From contig NW_014013102.1 of assembly GCF_000611645.1 (NCBI RefSeq), positions 1-25,034 of the forward strand: a DNA stretch of 25,034 nt. The letters run 5' to 3'. This document shows positions 1 through 15,131 of this stretch, piece by piece; positions within the stretch are counted from its first letter, which is position 1, and each line of letters opens with the position of its first letter. The notes beneath the pieces are model-generated. The model was not told the origin of the DNA and searched no databases. It saw only the letters and a list, made by a program, of their open reading frames with translations. The stretch comes from Monoraphidium neglectum (lineage: Eukaryota > Chlorophyta > Chlorophyceae > Sphaeropleales > Selenastraceae). The position numbers were made by a program, and so were the translations under genes.

Positions 1-195
1 GGGCGGGTGTAGGGTGTTAAGGGATGTGCGGCAGGGCCAGCAGGGAGGTTCAGACAGTTGCTTGGTCGTGGCTGTCAAGGTACACCGTCCGCAGGACTTC
101 CAAAGGCCCCGACAGGGACCGGAAGCACGGGGTACACAGAAAAAGGCCAGGCAGAAGGCCTGCACAACACCACGACAGCACCGCGCCAGGCGCAC
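1..195 (-). other. eEF2 intron 18 (partial)
   Basis: The exon ending GGIYS at 196 is followed by a GTGCGC donor. The remaining bases to the window edge do not encode the expected continuation of eEF2 domain V, so this is intron and the last exon or exons lie outside. Confidence 0.85.
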
Positions 196-7310
<7,115 letters not shown>

Positions 7311-7390
7311 CCTGGCGACGCTGGCCTCGGGCCCACAAACTCCCAAAGGGAAAGGTTCGGGTATGCGGCACGCTGACGAACGTGCTCGGC

Positions 7391-7429
7391 AGAGAAAGAG
7401 GGAGATGGAAAGCGCCGCGCGGCGATTGG
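7391..7429 (-). promoter_or_regulatory. CCAAT motif and pyrimidine-rich tract upstream of eEF2
   Basis: On the eEF2 sense strand a CCAAT pentamer (7425-7429) lies about 115 nt upstream of the ATG, followed by a pyrimidine-rich stretch containing CTCCCTCTTTCTC near 7391-7411. Translation-factor mRNAs in several eukaryotes start with pyrimidine tracts. The transcription start is not known here, so a regulatory role is inference. Confidence 0.3.
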
Positions 7430-7939
7430 CCCGGCGCAGTGGCAGGCGCGCAGGTGCGTAGGTGGCGCCGCGCAAGCGGGCAGCTGCTCGCGCTGCGCCG
7501 CGACTGTCTGGGCGGATGCCACCACTGGCAGCACCAGCAAGCGACAAAAGAAGCCCTGCGGTCCTCTCGTCGTTGAGGGCTTGGGCTGGTCCCTGCGGCC
7601 AGGTGCATGCGCTCACGGGCACGATTTCAAGCGATCGGCGCAACGGCTCATGTCACCTAATCATCTTCTGGCGGCCAATTTACCTGAAGCAATTTGGGCA
7701 GACATGATAGCACGATTATTTGGGGAGCAGTGGTGCTTTGAGTGGGTGGCTGTATTCGCAGTGAGCTGCTTCAACAGCTCCTTTGCCCACCGGGTTCCAG
7801 GTGCAACAGTGTTCACTGCCTGTACCGGTACTTCCTGCCAACAGTGTGTCGGGCATGCGTCAGCCATTGGCCGCAAGCGGTTGCCTGTCATCTTCTAATG
7901 TGCTTGCACCCCCACTGCATAGGCTGCCAAAGGGCGCCT

Positions 7940-8066
7940 GGATTAGGATTAGGATCAGGATTGTTACAACATCCCCGCCTCGGTCGCCCGCTCCTGGAGC
8001 CATCCAGGCTCATATGAGCCATGGGATATGACTTGGTAGCATCAGCATTGTGACAGGGATTCAAGT
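7940..8066 (-). repeat. Dispersed ~120-bp repeat, copy 1 (possible SINE-like element)
   Basis: Matches 14230-14339 over its whole length with few substitutions. Relative to copy 2 it has an extra ~10 bp that forms the perfect palindrome GCTCATATGAGC. One end carries GGATTAGGATTAGGAT-type units; on the minus strand this is a TAATCC-like simple tail, as seen at the 3' ends of some non-LTR elements. The other end contains TTGGTAGCATC and GGGATTCAAGTGACC, which loosely resemble tRNA A and B boxes, though in the opposite orientation to the tail. Repeat status is directly seen; element class is inference. Confidence 0.8.
7964..7968 (-). terminator. Candidate TGTAA poly(A) signal for the HAD-like gene
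   Basis: On the minus strand this reads TGTAA, the usual poly(A) signal in green algae. It is the first one I see downstream of the HAD-like stop codon, about 630 nt away, and it lies inside the dispersed repeat. If used, the 3' UTR would include the foldback palindrome. Confidence 0.3.
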
Positions 8067-8140
8067 GACCCTGGCGCGCCGCCCTCCGCTGCGAATCATC
8101 AACCAAGCATTTGCAGCCACGCGCCCCTCCACGTGCGATT

Positions 8141-8292
8141 CGCCCGTGCCGGGCTCAGGGAGCGGGCGATGGAGGGGTTACCCACAACTCCCACTTCACA
8201 ATCCCCTTTCTGGACTAGTCCAACGAGGGCATTGTCAAGCAAGAGTTGTGGGTGACCTCTACCTCGCCCGCTCCGTGAGTCTGGCACGGGCG
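8141..8292. repeat. 152-bp foldback palindrome (two 76-bp arms, no spacer)
   Basis: The arms 8141-8216 and 8217-8292 are reverse complements with no net indel. I count about 15 mismatches in 76, roughly 80% identity. The centre is the perfect palindrome GGACTAGTCC (8212-8221). The outer ten bases CGCCCGTGCC pair exactly, and pairing stops just outside. No ORF is associated. It could be a MITE-like foldback, or give a long hairpin RNA of the miRNA/siRNA-precursor kind. It lies on the 3' side of the HAD-like gene. Confidence 0.85.
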
Positions 8293-8596
8293 CGTCAAGT
8301 GAAGACCAATTGAGCTTTTCATCGCTGCGCGTATGCATGCACCCAAGCACACGCCAGCAGCTGCGAGCCGCTCTCCACGCAGAGCGCGGCACACTGCGCC
8401 ACACCCCCTCAAAGTGCCAGATATGTTTGCTCTGCAGACCTCGCAAGGGCGCCTTGGGGGCGTCATTGTCGTGCACAATGGGCGTCGATTAGTCGTTTTC
8501 AGCGGGCGCAGGGCGCTGGCTGTGGCCAGGCAGCTCAATGCAATTCAGGTGGAAGCCCGCAGGCCGGCGCCAGGTGCCGCCATGGTGTCGCTTGCT

Positions 8597-10711
8597 TCAC
8601 CACCCCAGGCGCTCGTGGTATCGCGGGCCAAGAGGTTCTGTCCACCACTGCCCTCCCACAGCCGTTTGCTGGGCTGCAGCGCGATCCACGCGCGACGGGG
8701 CCTGGACAACTTGCCCATCGGCCCGGCGGTCGCACGCGGCGCGCGCGGCCTGCGCGGCGGCGGCGTGCGTAGCCACTAGGCCTGCCGCTGGCGCACCCGA
8801 AGCCCCTGAGGCGGCAGCCGCGTCACCGGCGGCCTCCTCTACGGCCTTGACAGCTGCTGCCACGAGGCCGGGCTCTAGGCCGTCCGGGCCCACCCCATGC
8901 GTGACTCGCCCGTCAGTGTAGGGGATGTTGATGGGCTGGGCCCCGGGGCCGAAGCGTGCCAGCCGCGCGTGCACGAGGCCCTGCGACACTGCCGCCGCGG
9001 CGGGACGCACGTCGGCGCGGCCCGGCAGCAGGCGTAGCAGCAGGTGCACGAGCACGGGCAGGTCGGCGTTGGAGACTGCGGGTGTGTTGGGAATGAGGGG
9101 GGATGCCAAGGTTTTTGTTTGGAGACTGAGGGTGCGTTGGGGAGAAAGGGGGTTGCAAAGGGTTTGGAGACTGCGGGTGTGTTTTCGAGGAGTGTGCGTC
9201 CGAACGACCAGGGGCCGTCAAGGCGGTGTCTCGGGGGCCCTGAGAGGTGCCTGGTGGCGGACAGGCAGCTTGTGTGTTGCCGTGAAGCCCGGCTCGCATC
9301 CGGCGGGTCTGAACGATGGCGCGTGCATCAGCTGACGCGGTTGTCACCGTGTGAGAACGCATGACGCCAAACGCGGTCCGGCGCTGCCCGGCAGGCCGCA
9401 TCGCTCCTCCAAACCTCCGCCCCGGCCCTCCAGACACACCCCAAAACCTCAAAAAACACACACACAATGCGTCAAAGATGCTTCACTCGTTTCAAAGCCC
9501 CGCCGAACTCTCTATTGGGGCCGCTGTCAACAACCCAGCACCCCACCTGGCTCCTGCAGCCAGTCAGGCACCAGCAGCATGTTGGCCTCCTCCCCCTTCA
9601 CGCTCTTGTGCCAATCATTGTCCACCAGCACACACCGCGCCAGGTCTAGGCCGTGGCGCGCCAGCGGCTTTACAGTCGACCACTCCTTGCCGCCGGGGCG
9701 CTGGCGCCAGTGGAGGTCTGGGGCGCAGTGGTCGCGGTGCATGATCACCTCAAACAGGGGGGCGTCCGGGACTGGGGGCGGGGAGGGGGAAGGTGCGTGC
9801 ATGATTTGGCAGCGGGTGCATAACAGAGGAAAGTTGCATCGAAGACGCGCAAGCAGCGGCGCTCCTGGTGGTGTGAGCCTATGCACCCACCTACATCCAC
9901 ATACAATCCCGCATCGGAAGAGTTTCAAGCACACCAGGACCGCGATACAGAGTCACGCCCAGCGCTGCACACTAGCATCGGAGGCGCCCGTGGGCCTCAG
10001 CTGCCCCAAAGCCAGCAGCCGCGCCCCTGCAACACCTGGTCCCCGCCCAACCCCACCCAGCCGCGCAGCACAGCACATTGCTCACCCTCCACGCCCTGCC
10101 GCCTCATGGCCAGCAGATTCGAGCGCACCAGCGCCAGAGCGCGGTCGATGGTGTGCCGCATGGCGCTGGAGTAGATCCCCAGGCGGAAGTGCTCTCGCAG
10201 CGCCAGCAGGCACTCAATGTGGGGCCGCACCACGTGGTCGCGGCGGATGCTGCGACCCTCCATGCGCGGGGCCGTGTGGTCTGTGAGCACGCCTTTGGAG
10301 GGGTCGGGTTACCGAGGGATGGGACGAGGTGATCAAGGGGTGCCGCTGGGCGTGCGTGAGCGCGCTGACGGGTCAGCTGGCCGGCGCAGCTGCCAGCTGC
10401 TGGTGCGTGCTGGTGCCGACCAGCAGTTGCCGTGCGATTGCATGACGGGTGCCCCTGCCCATGAAACGCTGAAGCGCCCACGCACCGTTCAGGTCGAACA
10501 GCAGCAGGATGCGGTCATCACGCTTGCCGCCGTGGTGGCGGCGGTGGTTGTGCTGGTGCTCCTGCTGCTGGTGGCGGCGGTCGTGCTGCTGCGCGGGCTG
10601 CGCCGGCTCGCGATGATGAGGGGCGGGCGCGTGGTCCACCGCCCGCTCCCCAACAACTCCACCAGCGTATTTGTAGGAGACATAATCCTCCAAATCGTAA
10701 TCCTCATCCAT
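8597..10711 (-). CDS. FCP1/NIF-type HAD phosphatase-like protein with DLNG motif
   Basis: Four exons (complement 10486-10711, 10086-10292, 9547-9771, 8597-9075) give 378 residues with frame kept. Residues 1-65 are low-complexity and His/Gln-rich. The FCP1-homology (NIF) domain spans about 66-215: motif I ILLLFDLNGVLT (D73, N75), motif II GIYSS (114-118), motif III Lys179 in STVKP, motif IV CVLVDNDW (191-198), then the usual NMLLVPDW end. Family members normally remove phosphate from protein Ser/Thr using DxDx(T/V); here the second Asp is Asn75, as in a plant/algal DLNG subgroup, so catalysis may be weak or changed. The Ala-rich C-terminal ~160 residues are unrecognised. The start MDEDYD is the Met nearest the domain; the frame stays open upstream. 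Confidence 0.82.
9071..9185. repeat. Minisatellite of ~45-50-bp units across an intron 3' splice site
   Basis: The phrase GGAGACTG(C/A)GGGTG(T/C)G recurs at 9071, 9121 and 9166, with partly similar sequence between. The first copy is the real exon-intron boundary of the HAD-like gene (exon end 9075). The other two place the same acceptor sequence inside intron 3. Confidence 0.8.
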
Positions 10712-11108
10712 CTGCTGCGTGCATTCATTCAGGCAGATGCAGGTGTGACACCATGGCTGGCCAGCTGCACGGGCGTGCTGGGACGGTCTCCAGGGGCTCA
10801 GACCCGTGCGCACACATACAATCCCCTGGCAAAAGGTGTGCCCCTCCTGCGGCTTTACAGAGGCCCACTGTGATGTTATCGGCCAGGTGGACCCAAGACA
10901 ATCCTCAGACTCGGCTCCACAGGGCACACCCAAAGCCGCCTTGCCTTTGCCTGCGTGTCGGCCCCCAGCAGGCGCCCTTGACGTGCTCACTCACCATGCG
11001 CGAAGTTGAAAGCAAGTTGATTATGGTGTCTCATTCAGAAATTGATTGGCTTTGCCACTCAAAGAACGAGATGCACGGACAAGGCACGGGTCAACCACGG
11101 TCGTTTGG

Positions 11109-11281
11109 CCGTGACATCCACGGCTGGGCAGACCACTTGCATCACGGGGCGTGGTCACGGGTGACAGTGTCACCCGAATAATTCGCGTGGGTCACGGATC
11201 AAAACACGAGTGTCACGGCTGGCTCACTACCGCACTGGTAAGTCGAACGAACGTGACACGCCCGTGATTGTCTATTTAAAG
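11109..11281 (+). promoter_or_regulatory. TCACGG/CCGTGA cluster followed by TATTTAAAG
   Basis: Exact TCACGG or its complement occurs at 11109, 11142, 11155, 11192, 11213 and 11262, with a further GTGACACG at 11253 and more CACGG just upstream. A TATA-like TATTTAAAG follows at 11273-11281, then CATGCATG at 11316. The order suggests plus-strand transcription from about 11300, though the HAD-like gene's own promoter side also faces this block. Function is inferred from motif density alone. Confidence 0.35.
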
Positions 11282-11422
11282 TTTTCTTCAGTGTATAGAC
11301 AGAGTTTTGTCGTAGCATGCATGCATTGACGAGGGTCCGATTACTGTGGGGCGCCCAGAGTGGTCACCACCGCAGACCGACACCCCACACGGCAGATGCA
11401 AGCAGCAGCGTGCTCAAAGCGA

Positions 11423-11448
11423 TAGGGGTCAGTGTATACTGACCCCTA
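11423..11448. repeat. Perfect 11-bp hairpin with 4-nt loop
   Basis: TAGGGGTCAGT pairs exactly with ACTGACCCCTA around the loop GTAT. It follows the 41-codon plus-strand ORF immediately: that ORF's TGA lies inside the right arm. No T-run follows. Confidence 0.85.
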
Positions 11449-12453
11449 CAACCCCATGCACCCTTTGAATTCTTGATAAGACACACCGGCAGCGCCAGCC
11501 CTGCCCACATCCAGCTGCTCGGTGTCAATGGACCTCTGCACCCTTTGCAGGCAATTCTCCCACGATTGGCGCGTTGACCTGCTGCGCAGGCCGCGTCCCA
11601 GGATATGGCGCTCAATGGTGCTGCATCGACAGGAGCCTCCCACATGTGCAGCAGTGCTTGCTGGCGCCAGCAGGCTCTGATTTTGCTTGGCTCTTGGTCG
11701 TGTCACACGATTGTGTGCATCGCAGCCCTGGGGAGGGTTCCGTTGTTGATGCGCTCTGGGATCGTCATGCAAAGCTGTGGGCTATCATCCCCTGGCGCGT
11801 GCACAGCTATCTCTGGGAGCTGTTCCCTCAGCTCAGGACTCCTGGTTATGTTGAAATTGCATGTTGCCTTGCTAGCAATTGTTGCGGTTGCGGGCCCTGC
11901 TTGTTTTTATAACTTCCAATGGCGATTACCCCACGCGCATCCCCACGGTCTGAGCAAGCCAGCTGCGTCCGCGGCAGCAGATGACGGGTCCATCAAGCCT
12001 CAATGCATACAGCACCATGCATGGCGTGGAGCCAGGAATAACTTGTGTCCAAAGAACTAATTATTTTTATTGTTTGACAGCATTCATGGTGGTGCAATTC
12101 CCACAGAGACGCAGAACATATCCAGGAAGGGAACTGGACTGCAGGCAGGCGGCGAGCGAGCAGGTGCACCAAGCAGCCCAGCCGTTTGTGGTGCGCCACA
12201 CACAAAGCACGCACAGTGCAGAGCCCAAACTCTGCCTGAAGTCCAGGCGCGAATTGAAATTCGGTCCCTCAGCAATCCATCAGATGCACCAACAAAGGCT
12301 TGCGCTGTCATCGTCACCTGCATTCAATCATCCTTCCTCCCTTCACCCCCTCCCTGCTCCACCACGCAGCCATCCGGTATGATTGACGACTCTTCACCCC
12401 CGCATCTGCCAGCGCTCGTAGGCGCGCGCAGAACATTCGCGCCTCACGCCGCC

Positions 12454-13495
12454 TCACACACAGCTTGTCCCCGCCTTGAGCGCGGCCAGCTCAGCCTCCA
12501 CCGCCCTGCAGCGCTCCTCCAGCTCCACCGCCCTGGCGCGCGCCTCGTCCCTCTCGCACTGCAGCTCACGCACCACCTCGGGGTCGCACGGCGGCGACAC
12601 GCGGCCGTGCATGCTGCGCTCCGCGTGCTCCTGCAGCAGGCGCGCAGCGGCGCTGCGGGGCGTGACGGGGGATTGTGGTGCATGCAAGAGTATTGCACTT
12701 GAGCTTTGGAGGGTGGGTGGGGTGTAGAGGGGTCCAATGTGAGGAAGGCGGCCGATTGCTTGGCTGTGGGAGATGGGAGGAACGCCTATAGGATATCGTC
12801 GGCTGGGGCATCGCAGTCCTGTGAGTGGTGCAGTGCGGCAATAAGGTGTGGGCCTGCACGCCCCAGCGGCTGCTGCACGGACGGAACCGGCACGACCCAC
12901 CTACTGCCACCCCTAGGGCCGCCACACACGCTGCTGGCTGACCTGCGGCTGGTGGCGTGTCCCTCGTCCACATCCTCCCGCGCACACATGCTGCCACAGC
13001 AGCAACCGAACACACGCGTGCGCCCCTACACAAACACCACACACACGTGCGCGCTCGCGCAGTGCACGTGCGCACCTGTTTCCGTGCTCGATCGCGAGTG
13101 ACAGGGCGCTCTTGCCGAAGCGGTCGACGCCGGCCGCGTGGGCGCCCTTCTCCAGCAGCAGCTGCACGACCTCTGGAGGGGTGGAAGGGGTTGAACGAGA
13201 TGAAGGGGTTGGGCGCGTCCAAAGGCATGTGTGGGTCGGGACAGTTAGGAGTGAATAGGCGATGACCGGCCACGCGGTGGCGCCAGTGAGAACGCACCGA
13301 TGGCGGGCGCCCGCAGAGCATCCACCCGACTCATTCGCACACTGATTCTGCAGCAAGTGCACCGGCTGCAGCACTCAGCAAACACAGGGCCAGCTTTCGA
13401 TTAGTGTTTCGAGTCTGCCAAACAACTTGTGATTAGCAAACTCGTGGTTGGGGAACCGAGACACCCAATGTGCCCTTTTGAAATGTATAAAGGCC

Positions 13496-13557
<62 letters not shown>

Positions 13558-15131
13558 TGCTGCAGTGCCTCACCGGGGTAGCCCCTGATAGCGGCGTATG
13601 TCAGGGGGGTGCGCTTCTCGTGGTCCTTTGGGTTGGCCTTGGCGCCCGCGTCCAGCAGCAGCTTGGCCGCAGCAGCGTGGCCTGAGGGGCGCAAGGGGTA
13701 GGGCAGAAGGGAAGCCGGGGCTGGGGCGGCGTGAGTCGATTGGTCGAGGGAGACGGCGGGTCGCGGCCGAGGCAAGGCAGCAGCGGCCGCTGTGTGCAGC
13801 GACCTGCCAACACTGGCGGGCCTGGTGCAGCCAGCTTTTTTTGCCACCAACTCCGAGCAGGCCTCTTTCTTTACCGGTCCATGTGTCCGCGCAGCTGCAC
13901 GCGGTGAGGCGTGCATAACTTGTGCCGTGCGCGCGTGGACATCGATACCCTCCAAGGGGATTGGAGGCGGAGGCCCCGCCTTGCCACACCGACACTGCAA
14001 GCCCAGAACCCCCCCGCCCGCCCGCCCCCTTCCCAGTGTACCCCTCATCACTTCCTCAGGGATGCGCTGCAAAACAGACCCGCGCCCACCGTTGTTGGCG
14101 GCCCAGTGCAGGGCGGTCCAGTAGTCGTCGTCTCGCGCCTCCAGGTCTGCCTCTGACGCCACCAGCACGCGCACGCACTCAATGTGGCCCTGCACGCGTG
14201 CGCAGCGGTGCAGGGCGGGCGATGATAGCAGGATAAGGATTAGGATTGTTACAAAATCCCGCGGTCGCCCGCTCCTGGAGCCATCCAGGCTCAAGGGATA
14301 TGACTTGGTAGCATCAGCATTGTGTGACAGGAATTCAAGCGCATTGCAGGGACAAAGAACCGAACGTTGGCGCCACGCTTGTCAATGACGCTGAACACAC
14401 ATCGTAGGCTGCTTCTGTTTAAAGGCTGCAGGCCGCCTGCGGCCAGCTGCGTGTGTAACGCGGGGTGATGGGAAGGCCCCGGGCGGCGCGGGCGCCCACA
14501 CCTATGGGGCTCCCCCCGTTTTTAATTACACTCTCGCCTGCAGCGCACTCACACCCGCCCGCCCCACGTCCCAGTCACGCGCCCCCACCCACCTGCTGCG
14601 CCGCCTTGACCAGCGCAGTCTTGCCGGCCGTCCAGCCGATCGAGTAGCGCTGGCTCTGGTTGGGCTCCTCCTTCACGTTGATGTCCGCGCCCTGGCGCAG
14701 CAGCCGGCTGATTGCGGCCGCGTCGCCATCCTCCGCCGCCTTCAGGAAGGGCCTGGCGAGCTGGTCCGCCTCCCACTCGTTGCTGGCGGCTGCGGACGAG
14801 GGCGCGCGTGCGCGTGTGCCACGGGGGATCGACGGTGGGGCGAGTTGGCTTGGGCATTGGGCCTGTTAGGTGGGGAGCTACAGGTGCTGGAAGGCGGCCA
14901 CCTCGGGACAGAGGGGGAGAAGTCTGGATGCAGCCGGCCGCAACGGTGCGCGCCTGGCTATGCAATGAGCACGCATTTGGCGTGAATGGCGCTGCGTGCC
15001 CCTATTGGGAGAAGCTCGACACGATGAAGCGCCGCAGTGCTTGCGCGAGGTGCCTCAGCGGCCACCGGCGGCCGCCAGGCCACACGTCCTGGCTCACCCC
15101 GCGTCGCTCCGGGGATATCCATACCGACCAT
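12454..15131 (-). CDS. Ankyrin-repeat protein with C-terminal coiled coil
   Basis: Exons (complement): 15125-15131 (tentative), 14593-14789, 14090-14189, 13574-13681, 13076-13172, 12454-12652; 235 residues, frame kept. Five ankyrin repeats cover about residues 18-180, with typical segments such as GKTALVKAAQQGH, YWTALHWAANNGH, RTPLTYAAIRGY and KSALSLAIEHGN. Residues 195-229 are Glu/Arg/Ala-rich heptads ending ELAALKAG, a likely coiled coil. Ankyrin stacks bind protein partners; no enzyme domain is present, so a scaffold or adaptor role is inferred and the partner is unknown. Exon 1 (ATGGTCG then GTATGG) was chosen because it supplies the needed phase and has a TATA-like TAATATAT about 90 nt upstream. 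Other first exons are possible. Confidence 0.85.
13497..13556. repeat. (CAG)20 trinucleotide repeat in intron 4 of the ankyrin gene
   Basis: Twenty uninterrupted CAG units on the plus strand, (CTG)n in the transcript. It begins about 18 nt inside the intron from the donor at 13573 and is in frame with the upstream ankyrin exon as leucine codons. Confidence 0.97.
14230..14339 (-). repeat. Dispersed ~120-bp repeat, copy 2, in ankyrin intron 2
   Basis: Second copy of the element at 7940-8066, in the same orientation. The shared core includes GGTCGCCCGCTCCTGGAGCC, CATCCAGGCTCA and GGATATGACTTGGTAGCATC, ending in TTCAAG. It lacks ~10 bp present in copy 1 and has an extra TG. It sits just upstream (transcript sense) of the acceptor at 14190, inside the intron between exons 2 and 3. 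Confidence 0.85.

Larger units (their letters stand above)
7311..8596. other. Intergenic region between the HAD-like gene and eEF2
   Basis: Both flanking genes are on the minus strand, so this is the HAD gene's 3' side and the eEF2 promoter side. No ORF here resembles a protein I know. It holds a CCAAT motif with a pyrimidine tract near eEF2, a dispersed repeat copy at 7940-8066, and a foldback palindrome at 8141-8292, each listed separately. Confidence 0.7.
10712..12453. other. Intergenic region with no convincing gene
   Basis: It lies between the HAD-like start and the ankyrin gene's stop, and is less GC-rich than its surroundings. A plus-strand ORF at 11605-12060 (151 codons) has one hydrophobic stretch (MLKLHVALLAIVAVAGPA) but resembles nothing I know and overlaps ORFs in other frames. 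A 41-codon plus-strand ORF starts at 11317. A motif cluster and a hairpin are listed separately. No coding call is made. Confidence 0.55.

Noticed and set aside
13481..13496. TATA-like TGTATAAAGG on the plus strand
   Set aside because: It lies inside ankyrin intron 4 beside the CAG tract, with no plausible gene or motif cluster downstream.
13497..13556. Regular CAG array considered as CRISPR-like or as a coding polyQ
   Set aside because: It is a pure trinucleotide microsatellite with no spacers, and lies in an intron on the strand where it reads CTG.
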